NCBI GenBank assembly: GCA_018894105.1
Contig: CM032117.1
Coordinates: 37,056,501-37,120,500 of the forward strand
Origin: Jacaranda mimosifolia
Taxonomy: Eukaryota > Streptophyta > Magnoliopsida > Lamiales > Bignoniaceae
DNA length: 64,000 nt
Reading direction: 5' to 3'
This document shows, in pieces, positions 34,795 through 46,188 of the stretch. Position 1 is the first letter of the stretch, and the number at the start of each line of letters is the position of its first letter. The notes under the pieces are model-generated. The model was not told the DNA's origin. It saw only the letters and a list, made by a program, of their open reading frames with translations, and did no database searches. The translations under genes and the position numbers were made by a program.

Positions 34795-36622
34795 TTGTTT
34801 CAGAGGAAGTTACTAGCATCCTTGGTTTTAACCAAGGACATTTTTCATTTATATATCTTGGAGCTCCACTACATAAGGGGAACCAATCATGGATCTTCTA
34901 TGAATCGATGCTATCTAGAATTAAGAAGAAGCTTCTTGGATGGAATTTTTCCAATTTATCTTTGGGCGGGCGGCTAACTTTAATTAAAATCACTCTATCT
35001 TCTATTCCTATTTACATCTTGCAGGTTATGCAACCTCCAAAGAATGTGCTTTTTATGATTGAAAGAATCTTCAACCATTGTTTTGGGGATCTACTGAAAC
35101 TCGAAAAAAGATTCATTGGATGGCTTGGGAGTCTGTGTTTTCCATATGAAGAAGGTGGTCTTAATTGCAGAATTATGAATGATGTCTTCGTTACCTTTCT
35201 TTACAAGTTATGTGGAGATTTAGAACTCAACCTTCCCTTTGGGTAGATTTTCTTAAGAAATGGTATTGTAGCACAAGACATCTGCTTGTGGTCAATGTGG
35301 CGCCGAAGGACTCTTTCGTTTGGAAGAAGCTATGTTTGGTTAGAGTAAAGACTGATTGGCATATTTTTTGGTCCATTGGCTCGAGCAATATTTGTTTCTG
35401 GCACGATAATTGGATTGGTGATACCTCTATTGTTAATAAGCTGCAGTGGCATAGACATATTAGCAATAAACTGGTTCCGAATCATGAAGTTTGGGAGAAT
35501 GGTGCTCGGCGTGAGGATCTTCTTATGAGAATCCTTTCGAAAGATTTGGCTCGGGATGTTTGTTCTATTATGATCCTTAGCTCCCCTACAGATGTTGCTT
35601 ATTGGAAACTTTCTAGTGATGACAAATTCTCAACCAAAAGTACTTGGCAGATTATTCGGCACACTCGGCATCGAGACGCTTTGTCAAAGGATTGCTGGAA
35701 TGGTGTTTTGACACCAACAATTTCTATCTTTATTTGGCGGCTTCTTAATAACTTGATTCCTACTGATGATAGATTACAAAGGAAGGGGTTTGTACTTACT
35801 TCTAAATGCTATTTATGTTCTAATGTTGAGATAGTGTCGCATCTCTTTGTTCACTGCCCGGTAGTAAAGGAAGTTTGGCGATATTACTTAGCACTTTTTT
35901 AGTTTTCCATGACGAGCATTAACAATATTATGTTGCTCTTTCTTGCGTGGAAGAATAGTGCTCCTAGAGGTCAGAAAGTTCATATTAGAACCTTAATTCC
36001 AATGATTATATGTTGGTTCATTTGGTGTTGTTGAAATGACCGGAAGCATAAGGGTCTTGCCTTCTCAGCCCAGCGGGTGGTCTAGCAAGTTAATCACTTT
36101 ATCTTTTTAGTAGTTAAGGCAAATCCCTTGAGATAAAGCAATGGATTGGAGATTTTATAGTTGCATCTCCTTTTAAGGTTGACATTTTGTCGAAAAAAGT
36201 AAACTTGTACCGAGTGATTCGATGGGAATGCCCTCCGACTGGTTGGATTAAGCTTGATACGGACGGGGGCCGCTCAAGGAAATCCAGGCAGTGCGGGCGC
36301 AGGCGGTATTGTGTGAGATGCTTGTAATAGTATTTTCTTCGCATTTTCTAAGCCTCTTGGTCATCAAACCAACATTTTTGCCAAATTATTAGCTATTAAG
36401 AAAGGTTTGGAGCTTTGTGTTGTGAGAGGACTGGATAATATTATCATTGAGACAGATGCACTGGTTGTGATTACCCTTATTATCGAGGTAGAATCAGTTC
36501 ATTGGTCTATTGTGAATTTAGTTGGACGGATTAAGCAACTTCGGAGCTTTATCGCCACTAAAATTCAACATATCTCTCGTGAGGGGAATGCTATCACTGA
36601 TGGACTTGCTAAGGCTGCTTGA
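34795..36622 (+). pseudogene. LINE ORF2 C-terminus: RT tail, zf-RVT, RNase H
   Basis: From 34795 one frame reads SEEVTSILGFNQGHFSFIYL, GAPLHKGNQSWIFYESMLSR and LGGRLTLIKITLSSIPIYIL. A frameshift near 35208 moves to the 35210-35902 frame: MWRFRTQPSLWVDFLKKWYC, FWHDNWIGD, then the zinc-finger-like zf-RVT region (FIWRLLNNLIPTDDRLQRKG and CYLCSNVEIVSHLFVHCPVV). Further stops follow. An RNase H domain is readable near 36236-36622: LDTDG, then GNPGSAGAGGIV-stop-DA, then ETDA and REGNAITDGLAKAA. The glutamate expected in the AELLAL block is lysine (FAKLLAI), so RNase H is probably dead as well. L1 ORF2 performs target-primed reverse transcription in the nucleus. Confidence 0.85.
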
Positions 36623-36889
36623 TCGCTGTTACATGGGCGCGTTATGACTAGTGAACAACTTTCGAGAGATGTTTAGTGGCTGCTCCGAATGGAGCAACTT
36701 GACTATCCTTATTTCAGAATTAGATAGTTTTATTTGTTATTTTGATTCTTGTATTTCATTTCGATTGTCATTTGCTTTGAATTCTCTTCTTTTAATGTAA
36801 TACTCTTTTGATTTTCTAATAAACAGGTAGGGGTCTATGCCAAACCCCCGGTCATGACACATACGGTTTTTACAAAAAAAAATAAAAAA
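34795..36889 (+). mobile_element. 5'-truncated L1-type LINE with target duplication and poly-A
   Basis: Begins inside the reverse-transcriptase C-terminal part and ends with an A-rich tail (36873-36889). TCATGATC (34787-34794) just before and TCATGGTC (36890-36897) just after match at 7 of 8 bases, a likely target duplication. The coding content is the RT thumb, zf-RVT and RNase H in the usual plant L1 order. Only the last ~2.1 kb of the element was copied, as is common for LINEs. Confidence 0.85.
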
Positions 36890-36996
36890 TCATGGTCGGT
36901 TCCTAGTTTTAAGGCTCTATGCATGTACTAATTATGAAAACAATCCATACATACATACACCATGCACAATTGTCATAGTTAGTACACATGCAACAT

Positions 36997-38632
36997 GGGA
37001 AAATTGCAAAATTAGTCCACCAACTGTTGCGTGCCGTGGAAAAAAGACTTTATTAATTTTCAAATTTAAAAAATGACCATCATATTTTGAAATTTAGCAC
37101 ATTTAGTCCAATTTTTTGCAATTTAAGACCTTTTGGCTGGAAAATTGCACAAATTGCACAGTCACGCCTCTGTCTCGTGAGGGAAATTTTGAGGAAAATG
37201 CGCCACGTGTCGTTGGAAATCCATATTGCGAGGTCCCATTGAACACTCCCTACTGTGTCAACTGCCACATGTACCATATTTGCCACATAAAGTGCCATGC
37301 TAGTCATCCTCTCCACGCCAGTTGTCCACGTGTAATACACCACCACATCACCTAAAATCAATGAGATAGTGTTATCCAAAATCGAACACAAGACCTATGC
37401 TATGTTAAAGTAATGCAACAACCACTATACCATAACAAATTTCTTACAAGGATTGCCACCACTTTATTATATATCTATAACATTAAAACTGCATAAACTA
37501 AATAAATAATATTTGTAGATTGAAAGAAATAAGTTTATTACAAATATAATTTTAGATATTGAAAAAATATATTTTTTGAATGGATAATTTTAAATTTCTG
37601 CAAAATGATCACTTTCATAAATTATTGTAAAAATGATAATTTTGGTGCAGTTATTGTAAACAAATTTCTATAATTTTCTTAATTTTATTTTAACAAAATC
37701 TAAACTAATTCTACAAATTAATTAAACTGAAGATGAAAACAAAAATTTGATAATTTAATTTTTACTTTTCTTAAATTTTTTTTAAAAATTATTGTTAATT
37801 TAGTTTTTGTGACTTAGTCTTTACAAATTCAAATACAATTTTTTTTAGTTTTTAACAAAATTTTATAACTTTTCATTGATAATGAAAATTAAATTAATAA
37901 AAATTATTTTATAGTTCTTAATGAAAAATTGAAATTTTAATTTTTAATAATACCAAAAACTAAATTAAAAAAAATATTTTTTTTCATCAATTTGTAATTA
38001 TTTTGTTTAATTTAGATTTTGCTAAAATTAAATTAATGGAAATTATCAAAAAAAATTCCGATAATTTTACCAAAGCAATCATTTTTACAATAATTTATGA
38101 AAATTATTATTTTATGAAAAATTAAAATTTATTCGTTCAAAAAAATAAATTTTTTCAATTTTAAAAATTTACAAAAATGCATTTGTAATAAACTTATTTC
38201 TTCCAAACTACAAAAACTTTCCTTTTACAAATATATCTTGTCGTTTTAGATAATGGACATATATAATAAAATTGCATTGCTAGCTATAAGATTGTTAGGT
38301 GTAGTGGTTGTTGCATTAGGTTGTCACAGAGGTCGATTTCAAGCAACAACACTTTTTTCATTTATTCAAGGTGATGTAGTGGTACACGTAGGCAGTTGAT
38401 GTGGAGAGGATGACTAGCAAGGCGTGTGATGTGGCAAATATGGTACATGTGGCAAGATAATGTGGCATGGCAACCAACAGGGCATGCCATGGCATGGCGA
38501 TGTGGATTTCCGGCAATACATGTGGCATTTTTGGCCTAAATGAAAATATGATGTGCTGAAAATATTCAAGGTGAGTGGACTAAATATGCTGAATTTCAAA
38601 ATATGATGGTAAACTAATTTTGCAATTTTCCC
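36997..38632. mobile_element. Mutator-like foldback element, one long inverted repeat
   Basis: The flanks CATGCAACAT (36987-36996) and CATGTAACAT (38633-38642) agree at 9 of 10 bases, in the 9-11 bp range of Mutator-like elements. The left end GGGAAAATTGCAAAATTAGT pairs with the right end read on the minus strand. The pairing continues inward through CATCATATTTTGAAATT, GCCACATGTACCATATTTGC, TGCTAGTCATCCTCTCCAC, TGCAACAACCACTA and AAGAAATAAGTTTATTACAA to near the centre (~37.8 kb). Arms are therefore at least ~700 bp and the whole element can fold into a hairpin. The outer ~450 bp are moderately GC-rich, the inner part AT-rich. No transposase is encoded. Confidence 0.85.
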
Positions 38633-38743
38633 CATGTAACATCCATTCTTGTTGATTTGCAGGAATGTGTTCTTGAATTTTTTTGAATATAAGATAGTAT
38701 ATTTTTTTGAAGATAAATTCTTGAATTATTAACATAAAATAAG

Positions 38744-39372
38744 ATTTTGAAGTTTATAAAATATAAAAATATTATTAGTCGTGATAATATATAATTAATA
38801 ATATGGTTAAAACTAAAAGAATATATTAAGAAAATATAAATTACAAACTCCCTAATTTTTTAAAATAAAAGGGTTTATCTGTTTTAATATTTGATTTAAG
38901 AGCTTAATTACAAAATTATAATTAATAATTTTTTCAAAATTCATTAAACGCTTTTCAATATTTTGTAAGTTGTGAAACATTTTGTGAAAGCACTTGTTAT
39001 TCTCGGAATTTACGTGCATGTATATGTCAAAAAGCATTGATATAAAAATATTGAAGTTTTGAAGTTCTCGGAATTTTGAAGTTTATAAAATATAAAAATA
39101 TTATTAGTCGTGATAATTTTATAATTAATAATATGGTTAAAACTAAAAGAATATATTAAGAAAATATAAATTACAAACTCCCTAATTTTTTAAAATAAAA
39201 GGGTTTATCTGTTTTAATATCTGATTTTAAGAGCTTAATTACAAAATTATAATTAATAATTTTAAAAAAATTCATTAAACGCTTTTCAATATTTTGCAAG
39301 TTGTGAAACATTTTGTAAAAGCACTTGTTATTCTCGGAATTTACGTGCATGTATATGTCAAAAAGCATTGAT
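38744..39372 (+). repeat. Tandem duplication of ~300 bp
   Basis: Copies 38744-39041 and 39073-39372 are nearly identical (start ATTTTGAAGTTTATAAAATA, end GTCAAAAAGCATTGAT), joined by a 31-base spacer that itself repeats TATTGAAGTTTTGAAG. The few differences (for example ATATATA versus ATTTTATA) indicate a recent event. Matching short minus-strand frames in both copies are by-products of the duplication. Confidence 0.9.
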
Positions 39373-40115
39373 TAAATTGGCGCCGTAGAAACACTGCCGC
39401 CATAATAAAACTAGGGAAAGTAGGTAGAAGTGCACTAGCATGATTTTTCCGATCTCCTCAAATTAATATTAACAAAAAAGTATTTCATAATATTGGATTA
39501 TCTCGAGTCTGATATCGATATTAACATTTTACAGAAAATTAAGCATTAGTTGACAAAAATATTGAGCAATAATGACAATTGTCACTATTAGTATGTATTA
39601 CATGATAATATATAGTATGTTGTTTTGTTACGGTGATGGTTGTCACGAGTTTAGGAGTTGAGCTATTAAAGAGAACTTATATTAAGTTGGTAATATTGAT
39701 AAATAATAATTTTTAAATCATCATTACTGATAATTATGAATAAATATATGGTGAATTCTCACTATAATTTATACGTGATAATTTTTTCTTTGTGTGTCAT
39801 TATACATGTGTTAGGATATATATTTGTAAAATATTTTTTTTTATATTAAGGATTAAAATTTTTGTTACTAATATATTTGTCTTCTTGTGGTAACTTTTCT
39901 ATCACAGAGAATTTTCGTGATATAATTCAATGTATATAGGAATCATATAATATTATATAAAATATCATTGAATTTCGAATCATTTTGATATTATCGAAGT
40001 TTATCTAATTTTGAATTAGTACCATTTTGATTGCAATGTGCGAATTTCATAACATTTCAATATTATTAATTTGTATCTAATTTCGAATAAATACAATTTT
40101 GCATGCACCTTGTGT
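39373..40115. other. Intergenic DNA, nothing recognised
   Basis: AT-rich, no convincing gene or element ends. Confidence 0.4.
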
Positions 40116-40468
40116 CGAAAAATGGACCTTGGGCCTAACTTACTCCAAAAGCTAGCTCAAGGGATGATAATTGCCCAAGAGCAATGCCATATATAGAGAC
40201 CATAATTTATTTATTTCATCGACGTGAGACACTAACATACCCTACGCACGTCCATGAATGAACATATGGAGTGTAGAATAATATAAAATTGGTGGCCCAA
40301 CAATACTGGGCAACCCAATATCGGGAATTGATGACTCTGATACCATATTGAAAATGGACATTGGGCCTAACACACCCCAAAAGTTAACTCAAAATGTGAG
40401 AATTGCCCAAATTAAAGCCATATATAGATATTACAACTTATTTATTCTACCGATGTAAGACACTAACA
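40116..40468 (-). mobile_element. TRIM (miniature LTR retrotransposon)
   Basis: On the minus strand two ~120-bp direct repeats (40468-40349 and 40237-40116) start TGTTAGTGTC and end TTTTCA/TTTTCG. Each carries GGCAAT, GGCTTT/GGCATT, CTTTTGG and GGCCCAA blocks. Next to the first repeat is TGGTATCAGAGTC (40345-40333), a primer site complementary to initiator tRNA-Met. Between the repeats is ~110 bp of non-coding DNA ending in a purine-rich CGTGCGTAGGGTA before the second repeat. The size (~350 bp) and absence of genes define a TRIM. This arrangement, with 'ATGGTATCAGAG' after the repeat, is common in plant genomes. Confidence 0.8.
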
Positions 40469-41098
40469 CCGTGTGTACTAAAATACTATTTTCCTTCTCA
40501 AATTTAGGCTTCACAAGTACTTTCTGTTTGATTTTATTAATAGCACATGCAATAACAATGATTGTTTCAAGAAATTTTAAGTGACAAAATCATGCATATT
40601 TAATTTACGAAATCTGAAGTCAACATCAGATACAATAAATTAGAAAAAGAGTGTAAAACTTAAGCATGCATGCATGAAACTAAGTTTGATTTTATACGTC
40701 AAATTTGTAGTCCCTATATTCCAACTAATGATCATAACCTAATTATCTATTATATATATATATATATATATATATTGATCATTAGTCGTTATCAAGACGC
40801 GTGATATTTGGTAGTATTTTCAAAAATATACAAACGAAAACTTCTCCAAATAAAAGAAGAAACTATATATTGTTCCTTAGAATAATAATACAACATTACG
40901 AACCATGCATGCATGTATTACTACTATATATTGATCGATGAAAAATGTGATCCGACGACTCCACCTACGCGGTTTCAATCTCGAAATGAACATCAATTCA
41001 CACGAGAATAATTAATTAAGTCCTAGGAATACGCTCTTGATTAGTAGTTTTAGTCTGAAAATAAACATTAATTTTCATAAGGCGGAGCCACAAGTCTT
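40469..41098. other. Intergenic DNA with a TA microsatellite
   Basis: A (TA)n run lies at 40749-40776. No gene recognised. Confidence 0.5.
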
Positions 41099-41493
41099 AG
41101 GTCTGTTTGGATTTATTTCCATTTTGATTCTAATTTTCAACATTTTCAGAAATTGAAAAAGTAGTTATAGGTTGAAATGCAAATTGCATAAAATTTATTT
41201 GAACGTTTTGTCTGAAAATAATAATTATAGTAAGTATAGGGACATAAATTTAGATGACTTATGTGCTTCTTCAAGACATATGTATATTTCTTAATTATTT
41301 TGAAATGACAATAGGTATTATGTTAAATCAAATTTGAATTTGATGGATAAGAAGTGGGATGATAAGATAGGTTTAAGAAAAATTAAAAAAAAAATAGTAT
41401 TATTAGTAAAAATGCTGGAAGTTGACAATTTTTCAGTTTTTAAATAGTAGAGAAAATGAAGAGAGTGTTGGAAAATAAAACAAATTCACCCTT
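41099..41493. mobile_element. MITE-like element
   Basis: Left end AGGTCTGTTTGGATTTATTT and the reverse complement of the right end AAGGGTGAATTTGTTTTATT are imperfect inverted repeats around ~390 bp of AT-rich DNA without coding capacity. No target duplication was confirmed. Confidence 0.45.
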
Positions 41494-42414
41494 AATTTTT
41501 TTCCAATGATATATACAAATTTTGTACATGTATATTAAAGTTGGAGTTATTAGAGTCCTTTTGGTTGTATATTCATTTTAATTTTAACGTTCACCAATAA
41601 ATATTTACAAAAATAGTTATTGATTTGGGCACTTGTTTAAAAATACACAATTCAACTTTCATTTTAGAATTCAGTCTTCACCCATCATTATCTTCTTTTG
41701 AACTCTTCATATCAATTTTGTCTTTTGAGTTCACTTTCCAACCACCTAAATTGATGTAAATGCCCTCATTTTAGTTTTTTTTTTTCATTTTTATTAGTTG
41801 ATAAAGTTTGTTCATCGCTCTCTCGTGTCTATTCTCTGTTTCTCATTGGAACACTGTGCCTTTTCCTCTTCTTTTCTGCCATCGCCGATTATATATTAGC
41901 ATAAAAAAAATATAATTTCTCTCTATTTTCGTACGGTAAAACAACATTTTAGACTTTCATCTATTAATAGCAGTATTCTCTTTTTATTTTCTTGAGCTTA
42001 AAAAATGTTGGGTAATGGGTGAAGGACCTGAAATTTAATTTTTTGAGAGTTGTATGTACAATGACGGCTTGTATACTATGTCAATTTGTGAAATATGAGT
42101 TTCAAAGAGCTGTATTTCTAACTTGAAAAAAAAATGGTGTTGAAAAACAAGCAATATCTAAGAGTCAACATTTATATGTTTCAACGCAACAACAAGATGT
42201 TATTTGTAACAAGTAGCTTTGTTGAATGGTATTTGCTAGCCCCATCGACATATCATATATGTTCCCCGATCCTTCCACACACGAGCAAACCAAGTCACGT
42301 TGCAGGGCTTGCTCTCGTATTTTTTTCATTAGAAAACTCTAGTTCATGATTCGTGGAAGGCTTTGATCTTCTCTTTTTCATTTTAGCTTCAGACTTGCTT
42401 TTCACCATTCATGC
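41494..42414. other. Intergenic DNA, nothing recognised
   Basis: The frame at 42134-42349 has no recognised family and is probably chance. Confidence 0.35.
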
Positions 42415-42450
42415 TAAAAGTCGAGTACTCTACTGTTGAGTTAGCAACCC
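42415..42450 (-). tRNA. trnK-UUU: trnK-UUU 5' exon fragment (plastid-derived, nuclear copy)
   Basis: On the minus strand the sequence GGGTTGCTAACTCAACAGTA followed by GAGTACTCGACTTTTA matches the 5' exon of the chloroplast lysine tRNA (GGGTTGCTAACTCAACGGTA...) with two substitutions. The match stops at the exon end, and no intron, matK or 3' exon follows. It therefore cannot make a tRNA and is part of a plastid insertion. Confidence 0.85.
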
Positions 42451-42835
42451 AAAGGAAATATAGATTAAATAAAATTTCAACAAAGGGTGTATAGACACAA
42501 TCAATCAAAATCAATTAAATTAAATTTAAACAAAGAGAAAGGAGATTATACGAGCTAATAAACCATTGCGCTAACAAATCTAAAAAAAATAGATTTTCTA
42601 ATGGATTCAAAACATAAAAATGAATTAATTAGATGAAAATACAAAATCGAAGATTTCACATAGTACTTTTGATCGAAAAATCAATTAGATTGATTTCGTA
42701 CCATTCATTCAATAGTCAAATTCTACAGGATCAAACCTATGGGATTTAAGGAATAATATTAAAAAAGAGAGGAAAAAAGAAATTAATATTAAATAAAAAC
42801 GAAGTAGAAGAACCCTGATTCAAAATGAGTCAAAA
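42415..42835 (-). other. Nuclear plastid DNA insertion (trnK-rps16 spacer)
   Basis: The trnK exon is followed on its upstream side (towards 42835) by AT-rich DNA with the look of the trnK-rps16 intergenic spacer. It contains phrases such as CCATTCATTCAATAGTCAAA and TTCTACAGGATC, without the mobile-element features seen elsewhere. The right edge is estimated. Comparison with a chloroplast genome would fix both boundaries and the divergence. Confidence 0.65.
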
Positions 42836-43430
42836 AGCAAGCAATATCTGAGTAATGGTGCAAGGTAATCTGATGTTTCCTTCATTTGTTGGAATCTATA
42901 ATTTTTTCCTCGCTATTTTTTTGTCTTCCTTTGAGTAAGATCTTGTATTTATAATAGTGTAAATGTTTCTATGAGTTGTGATTGCAGATAAATTCTTGAA
43001 CTTTGGGGCTACTCCAGAAAGATGGCATCATTTTAGTGGAATTGTGAGATTTCTATGGAAGTAGTTGCCTGAAAAAGTTATTTTGATAGATCACAGGCTT
43101 ATATAAATTATTTCTCACAGTTTTTTTTTCCCAGATTTCTGACAAACATAACAAGCATGCTGCTACAATTTTTTTAAGGGATTATTTGTTAAATTATGAT
43201 TTAGGTGCCATTCCTCGCGGGCTTAGGTGGGATGAATTGCTTCTGTAGTTTTAATTTGTAAAGTAATACTAAAGTACTACTAACTTTAGTTATCTGATAC
43301 TCAATTGAATAAAAGTATTTCTAATTTGCATTTAAATATTTCATTTTTATATATGTGTACTTCAAAATTGAAAAGTTGTACTTTATTTTACATAGACAAT
43401 ACTATATAAGAGTATTTGTTTACTTACTTG
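42836..43430. other. Intergenic DNA, nothing recognised
   Basis: No gene or repeat boundary found. From about 43240 the recurring AGTAC/GTACT motifs of the neighbouring arrays begin. Confidence 0.4.
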
Positions 43431-44455
43431 TTGAATGGCCTAAGTAGATTCCAATATAACAAGCCAAATCACAACACTTAGAAAATGGAAGTATAAATTG
43501 CACGATATTTAAAATGTACAAAACTGATACTGTAAATCAGAAATGTAATACCTCATTCTCAGCAAAACAATAATTCATTTTTGTATGTAAATACTTGACT
43601 TCAAAAGATAAATACCTCATTTTCAGCATCTAGTACTACATTAGAGTGATTCAATACTTTTCATAATATGGCCTAATTTATCTCAATTTATTTGTGAAAC
43701 AACATATAAGACCTTAAAAAATTAACGAAATCATGTATTCTTCAATTAATGATTGAGATAAACATGTGTTCAAATGGTTAGAAACACAATTGTTAGTGTA
43801 AAGCACCGATATTGATGGTAAAACGTCTCATTTGGATGTCAATATTGTAGGAAAAAATAGAGTTTAGTAGTTATACCAATATAATAAGGTCTAAAATATT
43901 TAAATTGAATGATGTTTAAAATGTATAAAACTGATATTGCAAATTAGAAAAGAATACCTCATTGAAGCAAAATAAATACTTCATTTATTTAATATTATAC
44001 TTGATTACTAGAAAAAAGATACTTCATCTTAAGAACATAGTACCGCAATAGAGTATTTTAATACTACGACATAGTAACACTTATGTTATCTTTACAAACT
44101 AGTATGCAACATCATTATAGGAGGCTAGTGTATCATTTTGATATCAATATTGTACTACAAATTAGGCCTCATGATTATATTTGTCCTGGGACTAAAAAAT
44201 CATTTCATGATGGTCAACAATGACTTGAATAACTAAATTTAACATAATTTCAAATGTATTTAAAACTATACCATATTTGTCAAATCCAATACTTCATTGT
44301 AGAAGGATATTACATTTTTTCTAGTATCTAGTACTTGAGTATGGATATATTATACTAGACTTTCATAATCAAGTACGCCTTTTGAGTGCTCTTGTACTCT
44401 ATTTTCCTTTAGCTGAATTTACCTCAATTTGATGGGTGAAACAACTGTAAGACTG
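43430..44455. repeat. Tandem array 1: three units of ~340-410 bp
   Basis: The anchor TTTAAAATGTACAAAACTGA and its variants recur near 43508, 43915 and 44258. Each is followed by AATACCTCATT..CAGCA or AATACTTCATTGTAG and a CTAGTAC/ATAGTACC step. Units end with a TATCTCAATTTATTTGTGAAACAAC-like phrase (43678, 44426) that is the inverse of a phrase inside array 2. Frequent GTACT/AGTAC motifs occur throughout. No protein is encoded. Confidence 0.65.
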
Positions 44456-46188
44456 ATATATTAATGAGTGGTTCATTGGTTCTGAATGGTGGTGTTGAAA
44501 GGATATATTTACCTCTTTCATTAATGGTTCATACTAGTATAAATGAGAACACAAGTGGTTGGATGTGGCTATTTGTGTTCCCAACTATTTAGGCATGTAT
44601 TGTCACAACAATTACTTGAAGGAAATATGATTAGTGCATTAGAGGATTTTATGTGTTGTTTTACGCAACAAATTGAGGTAAATACAATCAAAGGAAAAAC
44701 CAATATAAAAACACACCAAATAAATACAGAACGATGCGAATTAAGTACAAAACTTAAAAAATCAAGTAAAACAAACCAAAAATGGTGCTTTTTCTTGATT
44801 TATAGTATCATTATTAGTAGATAAGAGATTAATTTGAACTTGTCTTAATTTGACCATTACATGATTACTAAATCATGAATTATACCCCTAGGACTTATAT
44901 AGTCATGAGAAGTTCATTGGTTCTTGATGGTGGTGTCGAAAGGATACATTTACCTCATTCATCAATAATTTATACTAGTATGAATGGGAATACAAGTGGT
45001 TGGCTGTAGCTATTTATGTTCCCAACCATTTGTGCATGTACTAACATGACCATTACTTGAAGAAAACATGATTTTAGTGCATAGAGGGTCTTATATGTTG
45101 TTTCACCCATCAAATTGAGTTAAATCTGATCAAAGGAAAAGCTAATACAAAAATACGCCAAATAAGTACAAAATGAGGTGAATTAAGTAAAAAAAAAAAG
45201 GTACTTTTTTCTCGACTTTTAGTATCATTCTTAGTAAATAAGAGATTAAGTTGAATTTGCCTTAATTTGGCCATTGCATGATTATTAAATCATGATTTAC
45301 TAGTCCTAGGATTGATATAGTCATGACATGTTCATTGATTTTTGATGGTTCGATCAAAATGATATATTTGCCTCATTCATCAATGGTATACTCTAGTATA
45401 AATAAGAACACAAGTGGTTGAATGTGGCTATTTGTGTTTCCAACCATTTACACACATACTATCATGACAATTATTTGAAGAAAACATGATTTAGAGCATT
45501 AGGTCTTATGTGTTGTTTTACCCATCGAATTGAGGTAAATTCGGTCAAAGGAAAAGCCAGTACAAAAACATGCCAAATAAATATAAAATGAGGCGAATTA
45601 AGTATAAAACTTGAAAAATCAAGTACAAAAAAACTAAAAAATAGTACTTTTTTTTCTTGATTTATAGTATCATTCTTAATACATAAGAGGCTAAGTTGAA
45701 TTTGTCTTAATTTCGCCATTGCATGATTATTAAATCATGATTTATTAGTCCTATGATTGATATGGTCATGAGAGGTTAATTGATTTTCGATGGTGGTGTC
45801 AGAAGAATATGTTGACCTCATTCATCAATAGTTTAACTTGTATGAATAAGAATACAAGTGGTTGGATGTGGCCTTTGTGTTCCCAACTATTTGCACACAT
45901 ACTATCATGACCATTACTTGAAGAAATCATGATTTCACTGCAATAGTGGTTGTTATGTGTTATTTTATTCATCGAATTAAAGTAAATTCGACCAAAGAAA
46001 AATCAAGTACAAAAATACACCAAATAAGTATAGAACAAGACGAATTAAGTAAAAAACTTAAAAAATCAAGTACATAAAACTAAAAAGCAATATTTATTTC
46101 TGGATTTTCAGTATCATTCTTAGTACATAAGAGATTAAGTTGAATTTATCTTAATCTAGCCATTGCATGATTATTAAATATCATAATA
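44456..46188. repeat. Tandem array 2: four units of ~420-445 bp
   Basis: The anchor GTTCATTGGTTCTGAATGGT and its variants start near 44471, 44913, 45331 and 45777. Each unit runs through TACTAGTATAAATGAGAACA, CAAGTGGTTGGATGTGGCTA, a GTTGTTTTACCCATCGAATT block, CAAGTACAAAA, CTTGATTTATAGTATCATTC and CCATTGCATGATTATTAAAT. The units are diverged by substitutions and small gaps. The 93-residue frame at 44543-44824 lies in one unit only and is not conserved, so it is not a gene. Confidence 0.85.

Noticed and set aside
38852..39368. Two near-identical 61-65-residue minus-strand frames
   Set aside because: They are copies created by the 300-bp tandem duplication; there is no homology and the sequence is AT-rich. 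The similarity reflects DNA duplication, not protein conservation.
44543..44824. 93-residue frame in the tandem array
   Set aside because: It is open in only one of four repeat units and broken in the others, so it is not under coding constraint.
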